DNA of 64,000 nucleotides from Planctomycetaceae bacterium (GCA_041398825.1 JAWKTX010000003.1:1-64000), one strand, 5' to 3'. Positions 8,093-17,501 are shown, counted from the stretch's first letter. The notes: generated from the letters alone by a model not told the origin. Program-made: numbers and translations.

Positions 8093-8446
8093 GAAGCGAC
8101 GCGAAGCTAGCATGGTATGGAACGCGGGAGCCCGATGGATGACAGCGATTCTGACAACACAAGTTGATGTTCAGATCGCTTCGAAACGGAAGGTGATCTC
8201 TTCGCTGCATCCGGAGATGCCGTTTCATTCGTTGCTCGAGCCACCGTCAAATTGCCAGTCTCAGGGTGTCAACCCCTTGCCTCTCCAGTAAACTGCTCCG
8301 CAGCGGATTCTTCACCGTGATGAATCCCGCAAACAGAAACAACCTCGCCGCAAGTACTCACATCGCGGCAAGGTTCAACGCACGATCTATGGCAGCATCC
8401 TGCCATCGGATCGATCGCAATTCGATGTTTTGCCGACAGCAGCGTC
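8093..8446 (+). repeat. Dispersed leader repeat, copy B
   Basis: This is the second copy of the leader at 53-454, with the same block order and a ~45-bp shorter centre. It also ends at the start codon of the following gene, which is unrelated to the gene after copy A. The shared part includes GATGAATCCCGCAA and TTCAACGCACGAT within the last 130 bases. No protein is evident in it. Confidence 0.7.
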
Positions 8447-9127
8447 ATGGAGCTTCTTCAATACACGCGATCACGCTCGCCCGAGCTCGCTGAGTACATC
8501 GACGCCGTCGCGCACAGTCCGCTCTCCTTCGATGGCCCGCATCCGCTTCAGCACTCATCTGGCAACCACATCCACCTCTGGAAACTTGAATACCTCGCTG
8601 ATACCTGCGACTGGATTGACGTCGATTATCGCGTGGAATGCGTGAACCACATCCTCGAACAATGGCGGCGGCGATTAAAAGGACTTCCGCCATACAACGA
8701 CCGGGGGTACCGCATCTACGTTTACGAAGACCTTGCTCCAACGATTTCAGTCGTGGCGGAGACAGAGATCGGATTTCCGTACTCCAATGGTCATCCCGTT
8801 TTCGTGAAGAACATTCGAAACGTACTCGCGCTCTATGAAGATCGAAGCTGGAAAGATTACTTCGCCTCTGGTGACTGGCGAATATCAGAAAAGCGTCTTC
8901 TTGATGTCGTCACAAGAAACAAAGGATCAATCAGCAAACCAACCGCCGATAAACTTGGCGTTCCCGTTGGTAAGCTACGGTCCCTGATCATCAACATGGG
9001 GCTCAGCGTTGAGGTCAACTCGGTCCGCAAGAAGTTCCAGCGTCGCCCTGCTGATTTTTCAAATGAATTGGTGTGTTCTGATCGCTGGCACGTCTTCGAG
9101 CGTGTATTACCGTCTCGGTATCGATGA
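8447..9127 (+). CDS. Conserved planctomycete hypothetical protein
   Basis: The 226-residue product starts at the ATG immediately after leader repeat B. It reads like a compact conserved protein (HLWKLEYLADTCDWIDVDYR, RRLKGLPPYNDRGYRIYVYE, ISKPTADKLGVPVGKLRSLI). The C-terminal third resembles a small helix-turn-helix-like helical segment, but I cannot assign a named domain. I have seen similar proteins only as planctomycete hypotheticals. No signal peptide or membrane helix is present, so it is probably cytoplasmic. A palindromic element follows at 9223. Confidence 0.7.
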   Translation: MELLQYTRSRSPELAEYIDAVAHSPLSFDGPHPLQHSSGNHIHLWKLEYLADTCDWIDVDYRVECVNHILEQWRRRLKGLPPYNDRGYRIYVYEDLAPTISVVAETEIGFPYSNGHPVFVKNIRNVLALYEDRSWKDYFASGDWRISEKRLLDVVTRNKGSISKPTADKLGVPVGKLRSLIINMGLSVEVNSVRKKFQRRPADFSNELVCSDRWHVFERVLPSRYR

Positions 9128-9222
9128 AGGCAGAAGTCCATGTGGTGCACCCGAGCATGCGAGTCGGGCGTTTCGAAATGGAGAGTCAACCGCGCGTGCC
9201 GGGTGACCACTGCCGTTAGCTT

Positions 9223-9327
9223 AGCAGCCTGATGAAGAACGGGACTGGCTGGAGCAGGGGACTTTAAAGCACGACGGTTTCCAGTCGTCCTGCGTGCCAG
9301 TTCCGGTTTTTCGACGGACAGTCAGCC
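9223..9327 (+). repeat. Palindromic 105-bp element, copy 1
   Basis: This is one of six related elements. The outer arms GAAGAACGGGAC and TTCCGGTTTTTCGACGGACAG pair with each other, and an inner hairpin around ACGACGGTTTCCAGTCGT is present. It lies about 95 bp beyond the end of the 226-residue gene. A-rich sequence before and T-rich sequence after the stem make it resemble a bidirectional terminator. Confidence 0.8.
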
Positions 9328-9796
9328 TTTACAACTGTCCCTTCGAACTGCAATGGAATCGCGCGAAGACACTCGGATGAAGTCCACGGTACGACTGTTT
9401 CCCAACTGGTTCTTCGACGTCGCGTGGGACTACACCTACTTCGCCATGTGGCTCGATTCCAGAATTGTTTGGCTTGGCTGCTTTGACGATACCGGTTGAA
9501 CACTGACAGCCGCAAAGGCGACGAACAAACCGTTGCACACGGGAGTTGTTGTCAGCTTGTTGGCCCGGTCTCCGAGCTGTAAACTGGATCCATGCCGCAC
9601 CAGGACTCATCGAAGTCTGCGGATGACCATAAGCCGCCGATGGCGCGGGTTCCGGAATCAAAGGTAGCTCCCGCCATCCCGTTGTGCGGATCGTTATTGG
9701 GCAATTCGGACCAGCAATGAATCCGCTTGTCGGCATTGGCGACCAGGCATTCAAACCCCATATTCACCGCCTCGAACGCTACAGGGGGCAACCACC
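9328..9796 (+). other. No supported gene
   Basis: Several short open frames cross this stretch on both strands but none has a recognisable domain, a good start, or an uninterrupted conserved-looking product. One minus-strand frame reads CWSELPNNDPHNGMAGATFDSG and may be a remnant, but I cannot assign it. Confidence 0.4.
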
Positions 9797-10195
9797 GTGT
9801 TTTCCGCATTCATCCGCTCTCGTTGGGGCGTCATTTCGTTCGCGATTTTCCTTGGGCTCTGGATTCCGGTCGCGCATCGCCGGACGGTTTACGAATGCGG
9901 TCTCTCACTCTGGATTCTGTTAGCACCAGGCTTTATCACCTACGTTGCGCTTGCGCGGCCAGTTCTTTCAGTTCTTGCCGCCCTTGTACTTGTCGTCGTC
10001 TTTTCAGTTCGCCTGTACACGTTAGACGTTCCCTGGTTTTACGCTGGGCCGCCGTTCGCTCCGGATACCGTATTCATCAACATGACGGTCGCTACGGCGT
10101 GCTTCTGCATCAGCGTGATCGCTTCTACTGTGTACTTACTCAGGCCGAGTCTCCTGCGTACATGGCAGCCGGAAATCAATTCAGCAACCAAATAA
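9797..10195 (+). CDS. Small multi-pass membrane protein
   Basis: The 132-residue product starts at GTG behind a CAGGGGG ribosome-binding site. It has four hydrophobic segments (about residues 10-25, 36-52, 56-70 and 95-117) and a short polar tail. I do not recognise a family. Small membrane proteins like this are common in planctomycete accessory regions. Between it and the DUF4259 gene lies about 110 bp containing ATAACAATGCAATGCACACC, similar to the start of integron-type recombination sites I have seen in Rhodopirellula-like genomes. That link is weak. Confidence 0.6.
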   Translation: MFSAFIRSRWGVISFAIFLGLWIPVAHRRTVYECGLSLWILLAPGFITYVALARPVLSVLAALVLVVVFSVRLYTLDVPWFYAGPPFAPDTVFINMTVATACFCISVIASTVYLLRPSLLRTWQPEINSATK

Positions 10196-10306
10196 CAATG
10201 CAATGCACACCGCGTTGGTGGCTGTGCTCGTTTCGCTTTACCATAACGCGTGCGCCAACCGGGTGATTGGCGTCGTCAATCCTTCGGATCAACCAGGAGA
10301 CACTCC

Positions 10307-10714
10307 ATGGGAGCATGGGCGGAAGACACGTTTGGGAACGATAGTTCCTGTGATTGGATCGGCACTTTCCTGGATGATCCAGGATTGCCAGTCGTGAAGT
10401 CCGCTATCGAGGCCGTGCTGCAGTCAGACGATTACCTCGACAGCGATGATGCATGCGATTGCCTGGCGGCATGCGAGGTGCTCGCTCGCTTGCAGGGGAA
10501 ATGGGGCGTACGCAACGCATACAGTGAAGAACTCGACAAATGGATCGAGGCCAATCCGACTTCTGTTCCGGACGATCTGAAAGTATCTGCGGACTTGGCG
10601 ATTGAACGCATCCTGGGCGAAGATTCAGAACTCCCGGAACTATGGGACGAAGGCGGACACAACGAGGACTGGCACCGGGCGATCGACGACCTTCGTTATC
10701 GAATCCGAGGCTGA
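10307..10714 (+). CDS. DUF4259 domain protein
   Basis: The start at 10307 follows CCAGGAGAC, a good ribosome-binding site, and gives 135 residues beginning MGAWAEDTFGNDSSCDWI, the DUF4259 signature. The rest is an acidic helical protein (CLAACEVLARLQGKW, ELPELWDEGGHNEDWHRAI). DUF4259 proteins are small, cytoplasmic, and often found near polymorphic-toxin genes as presumed immunity proteins, but none has a proven role that I know of. No toxin gene is adjacent here apart from the distant RHS remnant. Confidence 0.82.
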   Translation: MGAWAEDTFGNDSSCDWIGTFLDDPGLPVVKSAIEAVLQSDDYLDSDDACDCLAACEVLARLQGKWGVRNAYSEELDKWIEANPTSVPDDLKVSADLAIERILGEDSELPELWDEGGHNEDWHRAIDDLRYRIRG

Positions 10715-10822
10715 CAAGGCGGTCACTCGAGCGGCGGATCGGGGAGATTTTTGAAGCCAGAGGTTCCCAGCCGCTGCCAGGTTATGTGGGTCGTTTGGTG
10801 GCCATAAGTGAAAGGCAACTCC

Positions 10823-11661
10823 ATGTGGACGCCACCTCCGGAATCAGCAGAGGCCAGTGCTCTATCCGCAATCGCCAGCTGTGCGTCAGGACCATCGCTG
10901 GACCCTTCGTTTCGCGTTACGATCAATTTTCATCCGGACCGCAAAGCCGGTGATTCATGGTTGTTACAGGTCTTGGCAAGAGACGGGGTGCTCCGTTCCC
11001 AGTTTGAAACACGGACCAGCAACGGAGGCTTGACCGCATTCGAGGGTGGTGCCGCTGGAATTGGGAGAGTCGGATATTTTCGGGGGCGTATGACATCGAG
11101 TTGCCATCCCGGCGGCCCAAATACGGTGCGCTCAACCACCGTCGACGATCTGTCGGCGGTTCGCCACGATTCGGCTCGTCCCATTTCCGACTGGCTTCTC
11201 ACGTACTGAACCGGACCACGTTTTGCTACCCCGACAGTTTTTTTGAACCGATTCATTTTGGTAACGCATCACACATGGGGCTGATCGATGCATGTGAATC
11301 CGATCATTGCGACGAACTTGATCGTTACATCGAGCGCACGTGCACGGCCCGAGTGCGCCTGTCCCGGGACGTCGAAGCCCTTGTCCTCGACGAATGTTAT
11401 CACGGAACGGCTGTTGCACTGGATGCAATGAAATTGCCCGTTCATGTTGAGTGGCACTCAGGTTTCCGTGTCTCCCTGGACACAATCCATCAATACCCGG
11501 ATTATCGTGGCCCATCGATTCTGCGATTGGCTGATAGTCTTGCGGTAGACGGCTGGCTCACGCCAGAAATCATAGGTATGGCTGCAGCTTCCGGAAGCTA
11601 CGCATACGACGATTTAAAGAAAGTCTGGCACTATGTAGCGAGATTCGCTGTGACGGATTAA
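10823..11661 (+). pseudogene. DUF3626 protein, frameshifted
   Basis: The first register starts at 10823 and reads through VTINFHPDR, LQVLARDGVLRSQFETRTSNGG and AFEGG, all hallmarks of DUF3626. Around 11075-11090, at TATTTTCGGGGGCG, the conserved reading jumps to another register, AYDIELPSRRPKYGALN, RSVGGSPRFGSSHFRL, and continues uninterrupted to the stop at 11661. Together they give the full family length, about 280 residues. The single frame change makes the gene broken as sequenced; a run of five G at the site makes an indel error plausible too. DUF3626 has no established function. Confidence 0.8.
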
Positions 11662-11977
11662 AGACGGTGATAAGCCGCGATTTAAAACCAGGCTCGTGTT
11701 CTTCCAGGGGACGACGAACAATGCGTTGGATGGGCGGGTTGGCACTGTCAAACGCAGGTCGAAAGTGAATCCTGCATCCTCAGAGTTTGCTGCCGCCTCT
11801 GCCTGTGCTTGTGTTTCCCCTGAGGTTGATGCACTGGTGAGATGCATAAGCACGAGTCTCTGTCGCCAAACACTAGGCTCGCCTCAAACTCCCAGCATTG
11901 CTGGACACCCGCTGAAACGAAGAACTCTCGACCGTGAAGGCCATATACGATCAGATTGCTCCTCACCATGCACTACT
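11662..11977. other. Unassigned interval
   Basis: Two overlapping minus-strand frames (GREFFVSAGVQQCWEFEASL, then TSGETQAQAEAAANSEDAG) read like parts of one protein split by a frame change, but neither has a recognised domain. I treat the interval as possible debris continuous with the pseudogene to its right. Confidence 0.25.
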
Positions 11978-13059
11978 TTATTCAGGTTTCGGGTTCCAAT
12001 CCAATTTGAAATCGTCTTCATTTAGTTTCACTAGAATCATCATCTGGAGCCCAGACGACCCAGCCCAGTCACCATTCTTTTCGGTAACCAATTGCCCCTC
12101 AGTTCGATATTTGCCAGCCGGCAGCGTCATCGATTGACTCGAAGCAGGGATGTGCGTTTGTGGCCCCAACGCTGACCAACGGAAGCCTGCCAACCTCTTC
12201 GCCGGTGACTTCGTCAATTACGTGAGCCGCCAGCTGTTAGGGTGACGCGTGCTTGCTCTGCGGGAGAACCACCCTGGTAGTAACAGTAGAGGACAGCATT
12301 GGTTCCCTTCGGGATTTCGGAATATCCCATTTCCAACGCGTTTCTCGTGTTTGCGGAACGCGTGTCGAGACGAGTTCGCTCTTCCAGTGTACTAATTTGG
12401 GAATTATTGGGGGCAGAATTGCCTCAAGTGACACCGTCTTTCCATCTTTGAGCAACAACTCAAGCCGTACACCCTCAGCCCTATTGGTGCCTGCCTTTCG
12501 ACCAATCGACAATGTGTGCTCGCCATTGAACTCTTTAGGAAAGTCACCTTTCAGCACCAAGCCTTTTGTTGTCTGCAGTGAGACGACTTTCGCTGGATAA
12601 CTATTCGCATCACCATATCCAAATCTGAGCAAACTAGACTCTTGTTTGTCGAAGATCATCCAGGCACGGTGATTGCATAACTTCATACACTCCAACCACT
12701 TATCGGCAACTCCAACGCCAAGCTCATTCTGAAAGATGTAGGTATCGAGATACTTAACATTCAGCTTCTCGTACTGGCTGAAAACGTCCTGTCGACTTTT
12801 CCAGAAAACGTTCCCTTAGTGGAATAGCATCAACCATAACGGAGCCAGAACCCCCAAGTTCCTTGAGCCGATTCTCAATACCGATCTGGTTTTCATACAG
12901 AAGCGATAGGTCTTTCTGGGCGAAGATTCTTACGTCTTTCGAAGCGGAGTATGGCATCGCAATCGCATCGACTTTCCTGTGCCAATGAGGTGTTGTAGCC
13001 AGAACACAAGAGTAAGAAACACAAAAAACGTGACATCTAACTAATCTCCTTAGCATCAA
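11978..13059 (-). pseudogene. Unknown secreted-type protein, several frame changes
   Basis: Coding-like sequence runs through successive registers. The first, 13059 to about 12775, starts with a hydrophobic leader and reads ASKDVRIFAQKDLSLLYENQ. The second reads YEKLNVKYLDTYIFQNELGV, LVLKGDFPKEFNGEHTLSIG and NAVLYCYYQGGSPAEQARVT in two registers. Later pieces read HVIDEVTGEEVGRLPLVSVG and EKNGDWAGSSGLQMMILV, ending at 11978. At least three frame changes are needed to join them. I do not recognise the family. Read together it would be a protein of roughly 350 residues with a signal peptide. Confidence 0.5.
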
Positions 13060-13589
13060 CTGAATTCCGGTTTCCAGCCTCCGGGTCGCAACTCGGAAAC
13101 GCTCGGCAGCCGGTTATCTAACGTGGGTGATAAGAACGTCGAGTTCAGTTCCTCTGATTCAACTTCACGGTAGGCATGCTGCACTTCCAGATCTATACGA
13201 AATGTATTTCTTAGAGTCACTTTTCATGAGATTAACGGCAAGAGGGCATTCTACAGGTCCCGTCCGCTCGGTCTTCCTGCATCGTAAAGGGATGTTTTAG
13301 GGTGGAGGATGTCATCCGTTTTTGGCTGCCAGTGAAGATCTCCAATGGAGTGCCGCGAGGAAGCTATGTCGTAGTGCCTTGAACTCGCCTTCGGTTCTGG
13401 TGCACGGTCTCTGGCTCATGTCTGGATGCCAACGGGGACGGGGATGGCTCCTTGTCTCTGAGCTGCTCATTGAAGTGCACGGTCGGTGAGTTTCGGTGCT
13501 TCGGTTCCGTTGCGTGGTGTGATCGATGGAACGACTGAATTCTCCCAAAAATTGTGTCTCTTCGCCCTTGTTTCCTCCGGATTCTATAT
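13060..13589. other. Intergenic, no gene seen
   Basis: No convincing coding sequence on either strand over about 530 bp. The right end contains the promoter region of the ArsR gene, with a possible -10 hexamer TATATG at 13585-13590. Confidence 0.5.
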
Positions 13590-13605
13590 GTAACCTGATG
13601 GTTAC
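13590..13605 (+). promoter_or_regulatory. Palindromic operator at the arsR-type gene start
   Basis: GTAACC-TGAT-GGTTAC is a perfect 6+4+6 inverted repeat ending two bases before the ATG at 13608. Palindromes of this kind are typical of ArsR-family regulators paired with SRPBCC proteins. It overlaps the place where the ribosome-binding site should be and abuts a possible -10 (TATATG), so bound repressor would block RNA polymerase. Autoregulation of the operon is inferred. Confidence 0.65.
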
Positions 13606-13607
13606 CT

Positions 13608-13958
13608 ATGAAGCCTGAATCAATGGATGCCGTGTTTGTGGCCCTGGGTCATCAGACTCGGCGAAAAATCCTGGACATCGTCAAGTCCTTGCCCGGTTGC
13701 AGTGTTGCGGATGTGGCAAAGTACTTCGAAGACATTACGCGCATTGCGGTGATGAAGCATCTGGATGTCCTGACGGCGGCTGACCTAATCGTGTCTCGCA
13801 AGGTCGGTCGCCGACGAGAATTGTTCTTTAACGCGGTGCCCATCCAGTTGATCTATGATCGCTGGACGACTGAATACAGCCGTTTTTGGGCATCTCAGGC
13901 TGTGGATCTGAAGTACCTGTTGGAGAGTCGGATCGAAGCGAGCGACAAATCCGACTAG
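13608..13958 (+). CDS. ArsR-family transcriptional regulator
   Basis: The 116-residue protein is a winged helix-turn-helix of the HTH_20/ArsR type: ALGHQTRRKILDIV (residues 12-25), SVADVAKYF and ITRIAVMKHLDVL as the recognition helix, LIVSRKVGRRRELFF as the wing. No metal-binding cysteine pair of the classical ArsR/SmtB type is present, so it probably does not sense metals. It is the first gene of a three-gene operon with two SRPBCC proteins, an arrangement common in planctomycetes and actinobacteria. A palindromic operator lies directly before its start. No clear Shine-Dalgarno sequence is present between operator and ATG. Confidence 0.9.
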   Translation: MKPESMDAVFVALGHQTRRKILDIVKSLPGCSVADVAKYFEDITRIAVMKHLDVLTAADLIVSRKVGRRRELFFNAVPIQLIYDRWTTEYSRFWASQAVDLKYLLESRIEASDKSD

Positions 13959-14117
13959 ACATTTATCTTCATCTGAAGTCGGTTTCCGGTTCGCCGGCGA
14001 CTGTCCATTTCGAGGGGGCATTCATTCGAATCCCTCTCTCTCGTACTCGTCCTGTATGGGCGAGTGCTTTTCTAGTAGCGACCGTTCACACAATTATTTC
14101 ATCCGGGTAACTTGTTT

Positions 14118-14642
14118 ATGTCCGAAACAACACAGCATATCAGTCGTGTCGTGATCAAAGCCGGGATTCAGCAAGTCTGGGAAGCACTGACGAAGCAGGG
14201 CGAGGTGCTGCCGCACTTCTTTGGTTCCGTCATGCACACAACCGGATTGCAACCCGGTGCACAGCTTCGTATGCGAAGTCCTGATGGTGCATTTACCGGA
14301 GTAGTCGGTGAGATTCTGGAATGTGACCCGCCGTATCGTTTTTCCCATACGTTTCGGTTTACAAACTTTGATGAAGCTCCGTGTCGTGTTACCTACGAAC
14401 TTAAAGAAGTCGAAGGTGGTACGGAGTTCACGTTGATTTCCGACCGGATTCCGGCGGGGACAAAGACCGAAAAGCAGATGATTCAGGGAGGCCCGTTCAT
14501 CACGGATGTGCTCAAGTCGGTCGTGGAAACCGGTCGGCCGTCTTTTGGCAAACGATTGTTGCTTCGAGTGATCGGGATGATGAGCTTTATGACACCTGCA
14601 AAATGCCGCAGCGAAAACTGGCCACTGGATCGGGCAGTTTGA
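14118..14642 (+). CDS. SRPBCC/AHSA1 domain protein
   Basis: With the ATG at 14118 the product is 174 residues. It has the START/SRPBCC fold pattern: HISRVVIKAGIQQVWEALT at the start, the GAFTGVVGEILECDPPYRFSH strand pair, and VTYELKEVEGGTEFTLI near residue 100. The C-terminal helix with FGKRLLLRVIGMMSFM is somewhat longer than usual. SRPBCC proteins bind hydrophobic ligands in a deep cavity; the ligand cannot be predicted. Second gene of the ArsR operon, 160 bp after the regulator. Confidence 0.87.
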   Translation: MSETTQHISRVVIKAGIQQVWEALTKQGEVLPHFFGSVMHTTGLQPGAQLRMRSPDGAFTGVVGEILECDPPYRFSHTFRFTNFDEAPCRVTYELKEVEGGTEFTLISDRIPAGTKTEKQMIQGGPFITDVLKSVVETGRPSFGKRLLLRVIGMMSFMTPAKCRSENWPLDRAV

Positions 14643-14683
14643 TCTGACCTGAATTGTTTGCTCCACACGAAAGCAGGGATCCC

Positions 14684-15310
14684 ATGAACATCGACTGTAC
14701 GGCTGATTTTCCGGTCACGGATGCCGAATGCAAGAAAGTTACCGGAAGAACTCTGACGCAATGGTTCAGTGTGATCGACGAACGCGATGACCTGAAATCA
14801 AAGCGTCGTGATTGCATCAACTGGATCTATGAAGATGTCGGAATGACAAATGTCTGGTGGCCCACCACCATCTGGGTGGAATACGAGCGATTCAAAGGCA
14901 TCGTTAACAAGAAGGACGGTCGTATCGAAGGGTTCAACATCTGTGCAACGAAGACAATTAATGCTCCGCCGGCTGATGTCTATGCGGCATGGACGACACC
15001 AGCACTTCTGAGAAAGTGGTTTGGCAGCAAGTCTAAAGCGACGGTGGAGAATGGTGGCGCGTTCAGCGACGGTGATGGCAACTCCGGCACGTTTCTGCGG
15101 GTTCGCGAAAAGAAGGATCTTCGCTTTACGTGGATTCAGCCAGGGGCAGAAGCCCCAACACAGGTCGATGTCGTATTCTCGGATAAGGGCAAAAACAAGA
15201 CGGGACTGATGCTGAATCATCAGAGAATTCAAAACCGGAATGAAGCTGACGGATTACGCCGCGCGTGGGGAGAATGCTTTGATCGACTGAAATCGCTGCT
15301 TGAAGAGTAG
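14684..15310 (+). CDS. DUF4287-SRPBCC two-domain protein
   Basis: Starting at 14684 behind an AAGCAGGGA site gives about 208 residues. The N-terminal part (residues 1-80) matches DUF4287 (TGRTLTQWFSVIDE, WWPTTIWVEYERFKGI). The C-terminal part is an AHSA1-type SRPBCC domain (FNICATKTINAPPADVYAAW, LLRKWFG, RIQNRNEADGLRRAWGE). This fusion occurs in other bacteria downstream of ArsR regulators. It completes the three-gene operon; spacing to the previous gene is 41 bp. Function is unknown beyond presumed ligand binding. Confidence 0.87.
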   Translation: MNIDCTADFPVTDAECKKVTGRTLTQWFSVIDERDDLKSKRRDCINWIYEDVGMTNVWWPTTIWVEYERFKGIVNKKDGRIEGFNICATKTINAPPADVYAAWTTPALLRKWFGSKSKATVENGGAFSDGDGNSGTFLRVREKKDLRFTWIQPGAEAPTQVDVVFSDKGKNKTGLMLNHQRIQNRNEADGLRRAWGECFDRLKSLLEE

Positions 15311-15841
15311 GCCGAATCGGACAACACCCAACTCGGTATCACTGAACCCCGCAGTTCCGTCCGTTTTGCAGGCGGGTGTCGAAAACGCCGATCCCCCGTT
15401 GAAATTCGTACTTCATGCCGTTCCTGATGTTGTATGTCCGTTGAAGTCCAGATAGATCGTATGTCTGGCGGATGGATTGGAATGCAGCTGAAAGGTTTGA
15501 TTCAGCGCGAACGGGGAAGTGCCATTTGTATTCGTCCCTCCGGCAATCGTCGTTGCCTTTTCAGCAGGGTCAACAGGTTCCGGAGCATTCCATTCGTTCC
15601 CGGCAGCGTCGAGACCAATGGTGAAGGGCGAATGATCTGCACTCAGCAGGCAACGAGGTTCAAGACATTCCAGAGCTTGCCGGCTTGCTTTCAATCGTGG
15701 TCTTGAGTTTCGCGGGACACCGTTCAGGTGAAGATGGAATAATGACACAACGGCACGCCGCCATCGGCTGGGCACCATGAATTCACCGCCTTCGACAAAA
15801 GGAATAGATGGGATGGGACGGCAACCGCCGAAGAAAGCCAT
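15311..15841 (-). pseudogene. N-terminal remnant of a large secreted protein
   Basis: The minus-strand frame starts with a basic, hydrophobic N-terminus and the planctomycete export hallmark LECLEPRCLLSAD. It continues to ARHTIYLDFNGHTTSGTA and then meets TGA, where related proteins usually have a tryptophan codon (the pattern GHTTSGTAWN is what I expect). Beyond the stop the same register still reads NFNGGSAF and FSDTELG, typical of the next part of such metalloprotease-like or dockerin-type proteins, before similarity ends near 15311. It is thus a truncated gene with a nonsense change. Confidence 0.7.
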
Positions 15842-16103
15842 TGCCTGTATGAAAGGGGTTTGCGAGATCTGCGAATTGTGGTCCTGAGAGGAGGCCGCAT
15901 TGCCGAAAGGTTGTCAACCGAACGGATCAGAGCTGAAAGGCGCATGACATTAAAATACATGATTGCATTTCTTCCATCCCGAATTGCCTGAACAGATAAA
16001 ACGGCGAAGAGAAACTGCCGGGGAAAAGAAAGTCAGATCAGACAAAGCAACACGATGTGGTCCGAAAACACCTTAGTAGGGCGGGGACAATACGTTTGAA
16101 TAT

Positions 16104-17501
16104 TCAGGTCAACAGTTCCTGAAGCACATCACCATCACTGACAATGGCCGGCCGTCCGTCATGCAGCTGGTATATGATCCGACTCGCGTCATAACCCAGT
16201 GCGGCGAAGACGGTGGCGTGAATATCGGCTGGTGTCACGGGTCGCAGTCTTGGAGCAGCTCCGGTCTTGTCGGATTCACCAATCACCTGACCGCCGCGAA
16301 TACCACCACCAGCCAGCACCATCGAATAACATTGCGGCCAGTGATCTCGTCCAGCATCCTTGTTGATTCTGGGTGTCCGACCAAAATCGCCCATCCAGAC
16401 AACCAGAGTTTCATCCAGCAGGCCGCGTTCTTTCAGATCATCCAGCAAGGCCACGTAAGCTCGTTCCATAGGAGGAACCAGCCGATTCTTCATCTGGTTA
16501 AAGTTGTCTTTGTGCGTGTCCCATGTAATGGACGGACCGTTGACCGTCGTAACAAAACGGCTGCCCGCTTCAATCAGTCGGCGGGCCAGCAGGTGAGACT
16601 GTCCCCAGCTGTGGCGACCATATCGATCACGAACAGAATCCGGTTCCTGTGACAGATCGAAAGCATCTGCCGCCTGGCCAGTCGCAATAAGATTCATTGC
16701 CTTTGCACGCTGAACATCCAGATCGCGAGTCATATCGCATTCCGCCAGTGCCACCGAATGAAGGTCAAGAGAATCAAGCAGCGAACTTCGACTGGCCATC
16801 CTCTCGGCACTGATCGAATCATTCCGCCTCAGGCTCTTCACCTGAAACCCCTTCGCATTGGGATCTGCATTCAACACAAACGGATCGAATCGGCTTCCCA
16901 GGCAACTGCCAAACTGTCCGGGAGTCAGATAGGCAAAGCTGTCACAGTGCGGCTGCGGAGTGATGACATACGGAGGAACGCTTCCTGAATAGCCGTCGCG
17001 CTGAGCCAGCCAGTTTACCAGTGTGCCAAAACAAGGAACGTCGGCCCGACTGGGGTTGATCAGAGTACTGTCAATTCGATAGGGCTTTCCGACAGTGGAC
17101 CAGTACATGCCGGAATTGTGCCCGCCGTGTGAATGATGCAAAGTGCGAACCACGGCCAGACGATCCATCCGCTTTGCAACTTCGGGCAGCAGTTCCGAGA
17201 TCTCGATGCCGCTGACATTTGTTGAAATTGGTGAGAATTCGCCACGGACTTCCGATGGTGCATTCGGCTTCATGTCCCACAAATCGGTGTGACTGGGAGC
17301 ACCGCAGTTGAAGATCAGGATTACCGACTTCGCGCGTCTCCGCGACTGCGAAATGGGCGACAACGTTGACGCCACCGACGACACACTTCCCCAGAAACCC
17401 TGTAACGCCATCAGGGTACCGGCTGCCATGGCAGTGCGCCGACCGGGCCGCCACAAGTTGTCACTCTGCGTGTTTCGAGGAACTCGGTTCGCTTTCTGCA
17501 T
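16104..17501 (-). CDS. DUF1501 protein
   Basis: The 465-residue product matches DUF1501 throughout: the twin-arginine-like start (RPGRRTAMAAGTLMAL), AKSVILIFNCGAPSHTDLWD, HHSHGGHNSGMYWSTVG, RLIEAGSRFVTTVNG, WDTHKDNF and WMGDFGRTPRINKDAGRDHWPQC near the C-terminus. The fold is alkaline-phosphatase/sulfatase-like, and the proteins are exported. In planctomycetes they usually sit next to a DUF1549/DUF1553 cytochrome-type gene, which is absent here. It appears to be a single-gene unit; the 5' side has about 500 bp of intergenic DNA with a palindromic element. Confidence 0.93.
   Translation of the reverse strand: MQKANRVPRNTQSDNLWRPGRRTAMAAGTLMALQGFWGSVSSVASTLSPISQSRRRAKSVILIFNCGAPSHTDLWDMKPNAPSEVRGEFSPISTNVSGIEISELLPEVAKRMDRLAVVRTLHHSHGGHNSGMYWSTVGKPYRIDSTLINPSRADVPCFGTLVNWLAQRDGYSGSVPPYVITPQPHCDSFAYLTPGQFGSCLGSRFDPFVLNADPNAKGFQVKSLRRNDSISAERMASRSSLLDSLDLHSVALAECDMTRDLDVQRAKAMNLIATGQAADAFDLSQEPDSVRDRYGRHSWGQSHLLARRLIEAGSRFVTTVNGPSITWDTHKDNFNQMKNRLVPPMERAYVALLDDLKERGLLDETLVVWMGDFGRTPRINKDAGRDHWPQCYSMVLAGGGIRGGQVIGESDKTGAAPRLRPVTPADIHATVFAALGYDASRIIYQLHDGRPAIVSDGDVLQELLT

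Noticed and set aside
9552..9809. Minus-strand frame reading CWSELPNNDPHNGM...
   Set aside because: No family, no start signal, overlapping open frames on both strands.
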